64,000 nt of DNA from Fragilaria crotonensis (Eukaryota; Bacillariophyta; Fragilariophyceae; Fragilariales; Fragilariaceae): assembly GCA_022925895.1 (NCBI GenBank), contig JAKSYS010000132.1:1-64000 (forward strand), in the 5' to 3' direction. The translations under genes were made by a program, and so were the position numbers. The first letter of the stretch is position 1, and each line of letters begins with the position of its first letter. The notes under the pieces are model-generated. The model had not been told where the DNA came from and did no database searches. It saw only the letters and a list, made by a program, of their open reading frames with translations. This document shows, one piece after another, positions 10,701-21,747 of the stretch.

Positions 10701-11744
10701 AAGACCGCACTTGGTCTCGACAGGGACTGCGGGGTTTGGAGGAACAATCGGACCAGAGCACGAATCTCCTAATGGAGGATTCGCCGAGGCATCCACACCA
10801 GACTCAAACAACCTGTCGACTGCCGCGGACGCATTTCGTTCCACATTGGTTGCTTCGGAGCTTGATGTCACAGTTGCAACCGTCAGTGGCGTGAGTTGGA
10901 CAGCACTAGGGGGAGTAGGCAACGGCTCGCAAGCTGCTGCTTGGGCCACATCAACCATGGAGATAGAACGAGTGGCATCATGTCGAGGAGCTGGCTCTGT
11001 TGGGATGCACGACCATGACTTAGAGTTGGCGCTTTTAGTGTCAGCAAGCGTGGATGGATTGGAAGTTGCCTTCATGACTTGATATGCTTCTTCGAAATTC
11101 TGAAGCAAGTGCTTCGCCGCAATATGTACAGGGTTGTTGGGCGGGCTGTATGTCATGGCATTCACAAACACTAAGCGAATGTCATCTGCAACCTCTTCAC
11201 GATTGTCATAGGACACGGCATGTAGCTTGGCCTTGATAGTTCCCAAATCCCGAGGTTGGGTGATGATTGTTTCATAGTCCGTCAGTCCGAGAGCGACGTG
11301 GTCGACGGGTGAGTTGAAGAGGCCGCGACGGTTGTGTGTGGGATGGGCCATGAGGCGTGCAACTTGTTGACGCATTGGGAAGAGCTCTGCCTCAAGGCGC
11401 AAAGCATGAACATGAGTCGCGAGGAGCTTTGAGTCGTGGAGAGGATTTGGTTGTGCTGGAACATTGGGTTCATTCTTGACGTCAACGTCGAACATGGGAG
11501 CCTTCTCTTTCACGTCGTCGAGTGAGTTTTCATCATTCTCGCTTATATACTGTGCGTCGTGAGAGACAATTCGAGCTAGTCGGGGTTGTTCGTCACGAGG
11601 GCGTTTGCGTCCTGTCCCCAATTCTTCATCTGAGGAGATCACATCGCCTGTGTGGTCGGGTGTCTGATCGGGTTGGCCAGAGCCAGCATCAGCGGCCGAG
11701 AACCGCCGCAATTGCCTCACAGGTCTAGCGTTTCCTACGGTCAT
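7707..11744 (-). CDS. p300/CBP-type histone acetyltransferase with two bromodomains
   Basis: Single-exon frame of 1345 residues. Domain order: low-complexity N-terminus; bromodomain 1 (about 115-225, acetyl-lysine Asn in NAMTYS); Cys/His-rich PHD-like region (about 384-512, many CxxC pairs); KAT11/Rtt109-type catalytic domain (about 555-850); bromodomain 2 (about 862-960, NAMRYNP); basic linker; C-terminal Cys-rich module (about 1270-1330, CSSC...CADC). The catalytic core is recognisable from VYIAYLDSVEHFQPR and AHIWACPPSRG, close to the p300 acetyl-CoA pocket. Role: nuclear lysine acetylation of histones and transcriptional co-activation. I see no TAZ or KIX domain of animal CBP. The second bromodomain after the catalytic domain differs from the animal layout. 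The ATG at 11744 is the first in frame. Confidence 0.9.
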   Translation of the reverse strand: MTVGNARPVRQLRRFSAADAGSGQPDQTPDHTGDVISSDEELGTGRKRPRDEQPRLARIVSHDAQYISENDENSLDDVKEKAPMFDVDVKNEPNVPAQPNPLHDSKLLATHVHALRLEAELFPMRQQVARLMAHPTHNRRGLFNSPVDHVALGLTDYETIITQPRDLGTIKAKLHAVSYDNREEVADDIRLVFVNAMTYSPPNNPVHIAAKHLLQNFEEAYQVMKATSNPSTLADTKSANSKSWSCIPTEPAPRHDATRSISMVDVAQAAACEPLPTPPSAVQLTPLTVATVTSSSEATNVERNASAAVDRLFESGVDASANPPLGDSCSGPIVPPNPAVPVETKCGLRGSHSSSQHLFAAPPQAEKALKRALNVAAKHAKHSCRSCLGRTCSICEQGCLSHEPALLICTGSNCMGAKIRKGVVYYIAKDGSRQFCQRCYTNLQAVLPHTADQIESFGSSVRYKRDLLKRKNEEDVAEAWLTCKSCHNGVHKVCSMYNEFVHSDEDYECPSCTIESEKHASSLKKPSKKRKSNAEANDVGSDYYTCVSGSDTPVKLSDVAVSLSILSAESLPETPVSAFIQQRVRDCIAASNVPNAEKTVTVRVISDCSKSFKVPEVVRKHFRQPAPHSKDSGVVPPARVNYKSKAITLFQKIDGLDVCIFCMYVQEYNCNDDFEGDVDGEQKKRVYIAYLDSVEHFQPRACRTQVFREILVAYLATARARGFESAHIWACPPSRGNSFVFWNHPASQRTPTKERLIAWYHGAINRCVESGVVTDVQSLFESSFPLATGVRTSDAGIALSPENMTVIDEGVLDGRMACPPLMDGDFWIEEAVRLHATSIVRHLKSKPSPAESDTADERCPAVQVAILLRDRIMAQSAAAPFRRPVNAASLQLKDYHKVITRPMDLGTVYSRCILGEFDTLQDVVDDVELVFANAMRYNPKGHPVHDVAIEIRELFFKELDSLTKTWPTNQEQHDGEAELNWTYHAKTSTSLDTLLDEPADAELTVPERVCGADETVPKPTSPAIISISPKPKGELRIQLPEDIMLGQESSLPSDHCSPSTVTALLPSSGRKPTSQSPASLNKTANAMFAFLNSKLELLTGGEDAILQKMVGNDIWIMDKKCPSTPKPVAGKKKAAWKRRKGAGDSSNGDEPPAKRRRQCWLGEEVGLSVRKMRTSFFSCSLVPKANMSPEEASKEREFRAYIAPFINSNMPDRALAPSRIADARHAFLEFSQYRNLEFDTLRRAKYSTSILLYHLHYDEAPGLIPTCSSCEKTIQEIRWHRIRRVEERHHTGRVPPTLRAARLAQIGVDPDTAEACHKGEELCADCYDMRSTKEEFIPLPVSFKA

Positions 11745-14141
11745 CTTGGATTATTGAGCCGTAAGTCTTCTTCAATCGCTGTTTTATGTACACTTGAGCG
11801 AACGAAATTGCGTTAGTACGATTGAACCATCAAAGCAGTGTCACGACTGTGCCGAAGAAGGCTTAAGAGGAACGAAAGTTCAGCGTACGAGAGAGAACTC
11901 TGGGACAGAATGGCGACAGTAAGACGAGAAAATGAAGGTGACTGGTATGAATGAGGAAGATCTTGCAACGCGATCTCACCAAATTGTGAGGCCCTGAGTT
12001 GAAGGTTTGCAAACATCAGGCTGCCCAATTGAAAAAAATGTCACAGACTTTTTCGTGTCAAGGAGGAGAAAAAAAGAACATACGTAGGAGCTACACGACA
12101 CCTCGTATTGCAGCAAAAACCTTCCAAAGACCTCCATCGGAATACACCATGTCACAACAGATGAACAACACGACGAGGGGAGGCAGCGAATGCGATTGAT
12201 TGACCTTGACAATGATATTGATCAATATGAATTCGAGGGGCGCGAAGGAATGGAAGCAAAGCACGAGTTTGTCATGTGAATGGACGTAGGTACGAGATTT
12301 ATTGGCCAACGTCGCGAACCTCCATACCAGTTTTGCCGCGGCATGGGATTTTGTGCCGTTCAATGCCGAACGTGGTAAATTCTGTCTATCCAATTCGCAC
12401 CACACCTCTAGATTCATAACATGATATCATTGTCAACTTTGACGGTGATTAAGTAGTCTACACATTGATGGAAGCGTCGCATTGCTGGAGGATCTTCATT
12501 GCGCCTCGGACGGCTGGAGGTGGCAGAACCTTTTTCGCATTCCTCGAAATAAAATTCCTTACGACAATACGAGAGTCTACGTGTTCTACTTACAGAGACA
12601 GAAAGCTGATCAAAGTCAGATTCCTCACTGATGAGGAAGTCCCCGAAACACTCGGGATCGAAAAATTGTGGTGATACACGTTTCTTACTTTCAACGCTGA
12701 TTGGGACAGCACATGGGAACCCTCCCCTGTACTGATTCCCACGTGGCTGTACTATCTCATTTTGATTTCGCTAAGTATGTACCAAAGCGTTCGTAGGAAC
12801 AAAAAAGCAGCGAAGAGTGCGTGCGCGGTCATTTCGGAAATGTATATACACTCAATTTGTTGTACCTAGTTTGTAGTAGTAATTCTACTGATGAAACAAG
12901 TCTTACTGTTGGATCTTTCCAGAGATGGACTCGAAGATTTAAACCACTCCAAATGAACGACGTGACAATGTTCTTTCCCGCGAGAAATCACACACTATAA
13001 ATAAATTTGGCTTAATCCAGTCAGGCTATGGACCTTTTTCTTAGGGAAATCTGGGCATCTGCGTGAGGGAGTGCGTCATTGGCACTCACTTCCGATCCTG
13101 AAGTGGGCTTTCACAGAAAAAAATAAAAAATCAGTGGACCTGGATCGGCCTCAACCCCTTAGAAAAGATTAGCTCGTTCCCTATCATGCTTTTACTTTTT
13201 TTCTATTGCCGCGTTGCATTTTTCACAAACCACAATTGCCGGAACGATGTTCAAAGGTGACAGTAGCGACATATAGTACAAGTAGTTGTATCTTGTATCT
13301 ACTATGTACCAGAGTCCTGCACCGGGTATGAAGCCTGTGCCCATGGGTACCCAAGGCTGCCGGTAGGCAGGCTTGGACCACCCATGACCCACCCACGCTT
13401 CGCGCGGTCATGGCTGGACCACCGTTACCCACCCACGCCCGGTAGGGCCTACCCATACCCACCCACTACCCATTTTCCCTGCAAAAATTTAGCCCGCCGC
13501 AGGCGAGTTGCTCTCACCGCGTACTATACTCTACTACTCCTTACTAGCTACAGTATACTTGGAGTACAATGGTCGATTCGCGTTGGCAGGCTTGGACCAC
13601 CCATTACCCACCCACGCTTTGCGAGTCAAGTTGGGACCACCCATTACCCACCCACGACTGGTTGGGAATGCCCATACCCACCCGTTAACCATGGGTATGG
13701 GTGGGTAGTGGGTGGGTACTGGGTATGGGTACCCAGTGCAGGACTCTGCTATGTACGGCAAAATGCACCGCATGGAGTACAACAGTAGACTGCCTTCCGT
13801 ACCTGGTACTACAGTACTCGTGATACCAACCTATATGTACTCGTTGGCTACGGAGACAACGATTTGACCGCAAGAACCCAACATGGCGAGTGGTGAGCAC
13901 GCGAGGGACGTACGTTCGGAGTTCGGAACACGGACAGAGCTTCTGCAGAACAGAAAACAGATTGTGGAAGGTTTCATGGTGCTCGTATCAATCACCATTT
14001 AATAGCATGGTATCGGCATCGCTGACCTTGTCAAAAACATCATAAGTCAGGAGTCTCTCTGTAACAGCGATATCTGGCTTGTTGTTTCAAGTAGCGACTG
14101 CATTCTGCATTAAACGACCTCTCGAACCCTCTTATACAACA
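11745..14141. other. Spacer with a CCCAT/GGGTA repeat block
   Basis: Between divergent genes. 11745-13190 is unremarkable, moderately AT-rich sequence with no supported gene. 13260-13860 contains the repeat block listed separately. The last 250 bases are the presumed upstream region of the PPR gene. Confidence 0.5.
13368..13736. repeat. Duplicated ACCCACCCA-rich units with a seven-run G-quadruplex motif
   Basis: Four related units start GGACCACC(C/G) at about 13375, 13419, 13594 and 13632, each followed by (T/A)(T/G)ACCCACCCACG. The units are arranged as two pairs separated by about 150 bases. The block closes with 13693-13729, where seven GGG runs are separated by 1-4 bases (TAT, T, TAGT, T, TACT, TAT). 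Preceding C-rich units could pair with this strand or form the complementary i-motif. Short open frames across the block are by-products of the repeat. Confidence 0.85.
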
Positions 14142-16521
14142 ATGAACGTGAACTCCCCAGCGCAATGCGTCGTTTCATGTGAAGGGACATCCAAGCGGTG
14201 CAGACTGACGACAGGTTCAAGAAGCAATTGCTCGAGCAGGGTGCGAGTCCTTTTTGGGGTCGCCTTTGCTTTTCTGATATCGCCAAGCACGTCTTTCGTG
14301 CATCCAATTCTTGAACCATCCCGCCTTGGCCTCCGACCGGCATCGGTTGTCCGTCATCGCAACGTCGCCCTATCGCCTCCGACCGACGCCTCCTTTGCAG
14401 CGCCTGACAGCTTCCATGCCGATTTAAAAAATGCATTGAAGGACTATAAATTTGAAATGGATCCTCTCCAACGACGGAGCAAACCCAAGGTCCTGAAAGG
14501 CGATCCGGATGGTGTCGAAAGGCCGTTCGCATGTTACGACACATGGTGCGGATCGGTGTCGGGACAGAAACATCCTTTCAAATGGTATTTTCCGCTCTCC
14601 TACGACGAGGTCGAATGCAGTGGTTCGTTAGCAATAGTAGTAGTGGTGGTGGTAGTGGTGAGTACACGTGTGCCGCAAACGAACTTGAAATACTCTTGAC
14701 GGAATTGGAAGAATTGGTCGATGCCGATCGATACAATCGAAATGATAATAACAAGAATATCAATGGTGACAGTGTCAACAACCGCATATCTACAACAACC
14801 TACAATATGGTATTGGAAGGCTACGCGAATTGCGCCAATTCGCGTGGAAATTATCGCTATGCCGAAAAAGCGGAAGATTTGTTAGGACGAATTACAACAT
14901 CATCCGCGGCGATGATGGTTGATTCCACCTCATTACTTTGCGTGTTGCGCGCTTGGGCTTGGCAACAAACCAATCGCGGCGATTCCAAATGTGCACGACG
15001 GGCCATGGACTATGCCATGCAATTGGAACAAAGACTCTCGCCAGGCATTGCTCAACGTGAGGAGGGTGGCGGCGATGACATCAACCAGAAGAATGATGAA
15101 GCCATATTGGCCGAGGCTTATGATTTGGTGTTGGAGGCGTTTAGCAAGGCTGTTGGCGGAGCGGCGCAGGCGGATGCCATTTTTAGGAAGCGTGCCAAAT
15201 TGAACATCCCCACACCCATTGCGGATTATACCAATGTGATACTGGCATGGACGAAGGACACGAAAGAAGAATCGATTGTGCGAGCCACGTCGCTGGTTGA
15301 AACCATGTCGGAACTCTTTCTTGCTGGCAAGTTGACAGAGGATCCAGAGCACATTGCGTTCAGCAGTGTCATTTCGGCGTGGGCACAGTTGGATCAACCA
15401 GAAAAAGCAGAAGAGCTTCTGTGGCTTATGGAGAAGGACGTAAGACCCATGGCAAAGTCGTTCAAACCGAGTGTATATACCTATAACAATGTCTGCCACG
15501 CGTATATAAAAGACAATGCCAGGATCAACAACAAATCGGTAAATGCGGTTTCCAGGATTGTCAAATACATGGAAGAGAATTGGAAGGAACAACCGCTTAT
15601 CAAACCAGACAGCTTCACCTACAACACCCTTATCAAGGCCTGGAATATGTCTGGTAATCTGCAAACAGTGGAACAAATGGAGCAAGTTCTGGATCGTATG
15701 GAAGCAGTACTGGAAGGTGGGACCGTATCAAACAAGAATTTCAACACAGTGTTGAACGCATACGCCAAATCGACGGACGAAAGTGCAGTCGACAACGCTC
15801 TGCGGTTTTCGAGCGTATGAAGGCTTCCAAATTGGTCGAACCTGATACCATCACATATACAAGCGTCCTTGAGTGTCTGTCCAAGTGCACTCGCCTCGAC
15901 TTTGCCGCGAACAAGGCTTGGGAGATTTTAAATGAGATGAAATCGACATACGAAACAACAAGGAAGCCATCCATGATGCCGAATTCCCGAACCTTCAGCA
16001 TGGCGATTCTGACCATTGCCAAGTCACCCGACCGAATCGTTGAAGCCCGAGCGCTGCTGGATCAACTCATTGCTCTGTACCAAGAGACCAAGGAACCAAC
16101 ACTGCGACCGACCGCGCACGCGTACAATTATGTGATCAACTGCGCTGCCTCCAACGTCAGCAATCGCTCCCAAGCCTTCAAGATAGCCGCCAAGACCTAT
16201 CAAGGACTGCGAGAGGACAAGGAATTGGCCCCCGATTCGTACACGTACGCATTCTGGTTCAAGGCATGCAACCAATTGTTGAAAGAATCCAACATGGAGT
16301 TGTACGAAAAGTTTATAAAGTTGTCGTTTGTGCAGTGTTGCAAGGAAGGCATGGTGTCGCGGGAGGTGTTAAATCGACTCCGGCAGGGTCATTTGAATTA
16401 CGATCAGCTCAGCGAATTGTTACGGTGCGATTCCAGGAATGTGATGCGAATCCAAGTGGACGAGTTGGATCTGTCTTGGACTAGGAATTCCAAGCGAACC
16501 ACCCCCTACAAGAATAAGTGA
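14142..16521 (+). CDS. Pentatricopeptide-repeat (PPR) protein, probably plastid-targeted; two frame breaks
   Basis: The gene runs through three frames: 14142 to about 14630, about 14610-15820, and about 15805-16521. The first ATG in frame is 14142. A signal-like stretch (VLFGVAFAFLISPS) is followed by TSFVHP, resembling the diatom ASAFAP plastid junction. At least seven PPR units follow, with typical starts such as ADYTNVILAW, VYTYNNVCHAY, SFTYNTLIKAW, TITYTSVLECL and SYTYAFWFKAC. PPR proteins bind organellar RNA for processing or translation. Break 1 lies in a (TAG)n(TGG)n microsatellite (14633-14660). Break 2 is near 15803-15807, where one extra base in a GGTTTT run would restore a normal PPR helix leading into ERMKASKL. 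Either the gene is decaying or these are assembly indels. The otherwise well-kept motifs favour error or recent loss. Confidence 0.75.
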
Positions 16522-16523
16522 TG

Positions 16524-16562
16524 ATAGTGTCTTCATGACATGACATGGCATGAAGTCACTAT
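16524..16562. repeat. Imperfect inverted repeat just after the PPR stop codon
   Basis: Two 17-base arms with two mismatches around a 5-base loop, starting ATAGTG and ending CACTAT. It begins two bases after the TGA. It could be a 3' UTR stem-loop; no function is shown. Confidence 0.7.
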
Positions 16563-17079
16563 GAAGTAGACATAACGCTTGCGCGACACAAATCATAAGT
16601 TAAACATTGGCTTGCCATCCTACCGGTAGTGTCATACGTAGTACCATACTATAACAGACAACCTGCGGAGTTCAGGCGTGCGACAGACTCTCATGTTGCT
16701 GAGTTTCGGCAAGTTAACTGCTATCCAGGCGCACCACCTTTGTACTAACGTTGAGAGTTGTCGGCTGCAATTTCGTGAGCAGCAATCATGCAGAAAATGT
16801 CAATGATTCATTGCTGCTCGTGTCAAGGGCTCCTCAATGAGAATAAGGCCCTGGAGTATCTCATCTTTGAGTACAAATTCATCGAGTCCGACATGAATAC
16901 GACGTCGCACCATAGTACCAACTTTCGGGTAGGTCTATTGTCTTTGCAGAGTCTCTTCGAAATTCAGACACTGAGAGCAGTCCAACTACATCCAATTGGA
17001 CATTGGCAGCGAATGATCTCTGACGTTCATTGAGAAACCTGACTTTCCCGCCATCCCCGCATGCTGTGTGTAGACCTGA
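16563..17079. other. Spacer
   Basis: About 500 bases with no supported gene; only short random open frames. Confidence 0.4.
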
Positions 17080-17490
17080 TCAAGATTGATGTTGCTGTGG
17101 TTGTACTGGCATGGCCCATTCTGGAAGTGGCACTGGCTGAGGTTTCCATTCATCCTGGGACGGCGGTGTCCATTCGTCAATCGGAGCATTGCTGTTGTTG
17201 TCGTTGCTATTATTGTGGGCCTGCAGTGAAATTGCGAGACAATCGCGAATGGCATTGGCACTCCATGTGAAACCAGTCGTTGGCCTTTCTTGTTGCTGCT
17301 GTCGCGGTTTTCCAACTATCGGATTGGATATCATGAGTGGAGTTTCCATCGACATTAAATCATAGTCATCGCTATCGTCATCGTCATCGTCTCGTTGATG
17401 ATCTGCCGCGTCTCCAACATGTTCATCTGTTCCAGGAGGTAATGCTTCTTCCATTGCTACGCTGGTGTCGGTAAGAATCAAATCACTCAT
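17080..17490 (-). CDS. Small acidic, Gln/Asn-rich hypothetical protein
   Basis: A 136-residue frame from ATG 17490. It has an aspartate run (DDDDDDSDD, about residues 35-43), a glutamine run, an Asn/Ser-rich stretch and a Trp/Pro-rich end (DEWTPPSQDEW, PLPEWAMP). I do not recognise a family. The bias towards disordered composition could mark a real regulatory or nuclear protein or a chance frame. It lies just beyond the 3' end of the decayed transposase and could even be a relic of that element. Confidence 0.4.
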   Translation of the reverse strand: MSDLILTDTSVAMEEALPPGTDEHVGDAADHQRDDDDDDSDDYDLMSMETPLMISNPIVGKPRQQQQERPTTGFTWSANAIRDCLAISLQAHNNSNDNNSNAPIDEWTPPSQDEWKPQPVPLPEWAMPVQPQQHQS

Positions 17491-17636
17491 GAAGATTCGA
17501 ATAAACTGGTATGGCGAGTTTCACTCTCAACCTTACTTTAGTAGGGATTCGTAAAATATATACCAGACATACAAAATTCAAGAGTAAAACGTATCCAAAA
17601 TGAAACTGATTCCGAGATCCTTGCATGTCTCGTAAC

Positions 17637-20600
17637 TCATACTTCATAAAAATCATTCTCATCCACTTCTTCATTCCTTGCCGTCGCTTCGTTCAACACT
17701 GAATTGACAAACTTGCAATCAAAGTGAAGGGCACACCGGTGCCCTCTCATATCCTTCGTGAGCCTCTCAATCTCAGAGTAGAGGAGTTCCTGCTGGTTCG
17801 TCCATTCTATCTCATCACGGTCATTCTTGTCAGAATTCTGATTCGCAGCAGCCAGCAGTCGTTCTTTCTGTTGCTCCAAATGATGGTACGTGCAAATGTA
17901 TGCCCTCGCTCTCGCCGCAAATTTTTCCATTCTCACCTTCGTTAACACACTATCAGGGCAGGTGCAGTCTCGTACGAGCTTCTTGAAACTCTCTCGACCT
18001 CGCTTCTGTGATAAAGGAAGACGTCGATAGAAGGCTTTGGAATGTGCCCAACTATATTCAATGCCTTCCCCAGCAAGCTCTGCATGAAACTTCGGTGTGA
18101 GTTTCACTGTCACGCCAAGCTGAGTCCCTAAGAACTCAAGCGCGGTTTCTTCATCCTGAAGTCCTTGCAATTGGCAAGGATGTGGCGAAGTGACGATTGT
18201 AAGTTGACCTCGCCTGTAATTGGATTTTTCTTCCATCAAGAGTATACTTGTCTAATGATGATTCGTCGATGAACCCTCTCCCACAGAACTTGCATCAGGC
18301 CCTTTGGCTGCCCCTGCCACCCTGGTATAACAAGCTCTCTGTCTTCAAAGAGGTCGACACCATTGTTATTTGCAAACTCGATCAGCTCTTTCTTTGTATG
18401 ATTCCGTTGCTGTTGAAGGACAACACCCGCCGCCGCAAGTGCATCAACGAGCATTTTCTTCGAGCGTTCAATGCGTTTCCTCTTCCCTGTTGGTCTATTG
18501 TGCCTCTGTCGTTCCTTCTCCTCCGGGGATAAATACCATGGCCCACTGTCTTCGTCCTTGAAGATCAATGATTGGGTATCGCCAACTTTCAAAACAGGTG
18601 AGTGGGGACCGAGATATCCTGTGTCTGACATTATTGTCGTATCTCTCATCACCGGTTGTGCTCCTCCATAGTTCTTGGACATGTGAAGAGCATTCAGTGC
18701 CCCGTTTCGCTTCCGTGCATGTCCCTGACTGTGATCGAAAAGAAAGATGAACTCGAACTCTGGATACAATACCATAAGACAATCAACGACATCTTCAAAT
18801 TGAAGAGCCATATGATAGCTGTTCCAGAAACCCTCATTATTTGCACCGATGTATAAATACTTAACAAATGGTGATTCGGTGAGGAGTGGTTTGCGATGAG
18901 TCTTGAGGATCTCCTCGGCGGCTTGAGTATCTGTGTAAGTCTTTCCGATTCGTCTCTCGTTGTTTATTCTTGTCAACTCATCTGCCGTCAATCTCCTCCC
19001 AAATCCAAAGTCCCTTGAGACGAACGCCGAGAGCATGTACCCATCCCCTTCTGACTTGGGAAGGAGCGGTCGTTGACCTTTTGGTCCGATCCATGTCTTC
19101 GACCCCAGAAGATACTGAGCAAAAACACTTTCATCCTGACCTATCAGCATGATGGGTTTTGCCTTCGATGACACTCGGATGCTCATTGTTGGCTCTATGA
19201 TTGGGACTGTGCTTCTTCCTGGTGCTGTTTCTTTGAAACGGAAGCGATTCCAGTAGTCAACATGGAACTCGATGTAATCTTTGCCAGCAATGATGTTGTG
19301 ATAGTGGTACCCGAATCCTACGTCGAGATCTTTGATTGCTGCAGCATCCTCCTTTGATATTTGCACCCATCGGTGACAGTAAGGTTCGTACTCTGTGAGA
19401 TATTCTCTGCAAAATGTCTTGCGATTTGCAACAACATCCTCACGTTCGTGCCCATCAACATAGAAGCTCTTCTTTTTCAGGTCGTAGTGGAATCCAAGTA
19501 AGCGCATCCACCTCCATGCGGTTGTTAAACTAAATGATTCAAGTCGATGAGCTTTGAGAAACAAACGGATCCGATCATCGTGATCAGAGAGCTCTTCATT
19601 GGTCGAATCATTTGTGGTGCTGGTTCTCGTTGTTCTTGTCGGCGATGATGAAATTGAAGCTGCAACATCGCTTTTCCATAGAGTAATAAGTCGCGGAATG
19701 ACTTTCGATAGGATGAAATCGTGTACACCTTCTATCGTTAGCTTCGCTAAATTCTTCAGTGCGAATGATACAATCTGATCCTTCGCATCCGGAAAGACCT
19801 CCAAAAGTCTTGGCAAAGGTCGCTTCCCACATTGTATGTAGGGATTTGGGTGAGGAAACCCTTCAAACTGTCGATACGTCATGTTCCATACTGCTACAGT
19901 CTTATAGGACCTAGCCTGGAGCATCCCGAGCTCATTGAGCTCATTACAAGCCTCTTGACAACACTTGTACCATGTCCACTGGTTCATTCGTATAATTGCT
20001 AACTGATAAGCTCTACATAAAAATGTTGCTCTTTGGCGGATTTCGAATATCTCTGCCTTAGTGCAGAAGTTGTCGGCATCCCTTCCAATAACGACATTTC
20101 GCCAGCAGTCTTCACCCTTGTGCACCGATTGTAAGACCCGGATACGACGCTCGACTGCCTCAAGAGGACTTTCATTGCATACTGTGACGCCAGAAACACT
20201 TCCCCCACTTCGTCTCCGAGGGCGAAACAATGCGTGCGCTTCTGGGCTGGCCCAATAGGTTGTTGTCGTAATACTTCTGGTGCTGCTGTCAAGAGGAGCA
20301 TCAGTTCTCTGACGCTTTGACGGTGACGGCGCTTGATCTTCAATACTTTGTCCAGCAGGATCACCGTTGGTGTTTTCTGCCGTCGTCGTGTCTTGTTCCA
20401 CACTTGCGCGAGCAGGAGCTGGTCTCGCTCTTGTAGATGGAATGACAAGCACATTCGCAGCGTATTCGAGCACTTTTTCCTTCCAACCTCGGTCCAGTGG
20501 ACTTGGATAAGTCACCTGCTTCTTCACCTGAGTCAAGTAGTAGTAGTGGCGATGCTGGAAGGTGACTCGGAACATTCCGCTCTCGTTTGATCCGTCAAAC

Positions 20601-20821
20601 CTTGACATGACAGATCCGAAGGAACTTGACCTTGAAAATGCCGCATTAAATTGGCGGACAGTAAAGGTTAGGGAAGCATCAATGTGACCTAATTTTTGCA
20701 GTGCCTCAACCCAAGTTTCAGCTGGAAGCCAACAATTCATTAATCGCGGCGCGTAGATATTGTCGGAACGAATCAATACGACAGCACTGATTACAATGCT
20801 GTAAATTCTTTTGTCAGCCAT
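17637..20821 (-). pseudogene. Degenerate DDE-type transposase (FDHSQGH family)
   Basis: The main frame (20821 to 18236, 861 codons) has the DDE-like motifs LIGQDESVFAQ and FIFLFDHSQGHARKR, linked by a GANNEGFW segment typical of large DDE transposases of fungi and algae. The third conserved block (PKFHAELAGEGIEYSWAHSK) lies downstream in another frame (17637-18239). Three frame changes occur in about 130 bases: near 18275 (GAGAGGGTTC), near 18227 (a five-A run on the coding strand) and near 18155. Reading across them gives uninterrupted family-like sequence. The N-terminal third is polar and low-complexity. I could not find terminal inverted repeats. It could be a dead element or a live one with consensus errors; three breaks favour dead. 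Confidence 0.75.
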
Positions 20822-21747
20822 CGAGAGAAATCACCCAGCCTACACAATGTGTTTCTTCAAAGTGTTTTGAAGGCAACTGTTGGGGTCGGGTGATTTCAAA
20901 AGCGTGAAATTGTCGCAAACGACGGTGTGCAATCTCATTGTGGAACGCTTGCTTCCAACACGAGAGAAGAATCTATTCATGACGAAATACCTAAATTTCT
21001 ATTGGCTGCGCGTACATTTTGTACTGAGTCCTACTATAAGGATATTGGAAGCGAAAATCGCCATACAAGATGGGGCCTCAATCCAAGAGAACATACTACA
21101 GTACTACTTGTGCAATACAAATCTTGCGTGTTTTCTCAGTATGAACTATCATGTGGGTGTCTTCGCCATATTGGGCAGCTTCATCACAGGTACTACAGGT
21201 ACAGTATACAGTTACTTTCCGGGAGGGATCATCGATGCGGAACATCTCGCCTTGATGCCAAAGTGGACGTGTGTATACTATGCTACCTGGTACATGTACC
21301 GTACCTGGTACCCAACGTAAACCCACATATATAACTTTTAAGCATACGATGTTGTATACACACATAAATTTCGCATTACTGAAGTAATTTTTTAAGGCAT
21401 GGAGACGATCAATAATGACCGTACAACATGACCGCATGTACCCTCCCAGCAAAACGATAGTACGCGAAGTACTATCTCCAATTGTGTGTCGCAACTTCGG
21501 GACCCATATGAGGTCATAGCAGGTCAAACGATTCGAGTGCAGGAACGCCCAAGCTATCATTTATCCCATCGGGATTTTGATGACCACTGTGAGTGACGAG
21601 GCAGTCTTCAATACAGTTACACGCTGCCAACAAATGTCCAGATGACCCCGATGCTTTGCTGGCTTCTCGAAGCCCGATCCGAAGGCAACAAGTCCAGCAG
21701 CGACATAAAATCAGACCCAACGACAAATTTCACTCCTCAACCTGAAA
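20822..21747. other. Spacer between the decayed transposase and the TPR gene
   Basis: No supported gene. GTAC-rich palindromic stretches occur at 21030-21310 (for example TACCTGGTACATGTACC). Confidence 0.45.

Noticed and set aside
13384-13788. 134-codon open frame with Pro/Tyr/Thr repeats
   Set aside because: It is a translation of the ACCCACCCA repeat block, open on both strands for the same reason.
16600-21500. Terminal inverted repeats for the transposase at 17637-20821
   Set aside because: Only short, unconvincing similarities between the flanks were seen by eye.
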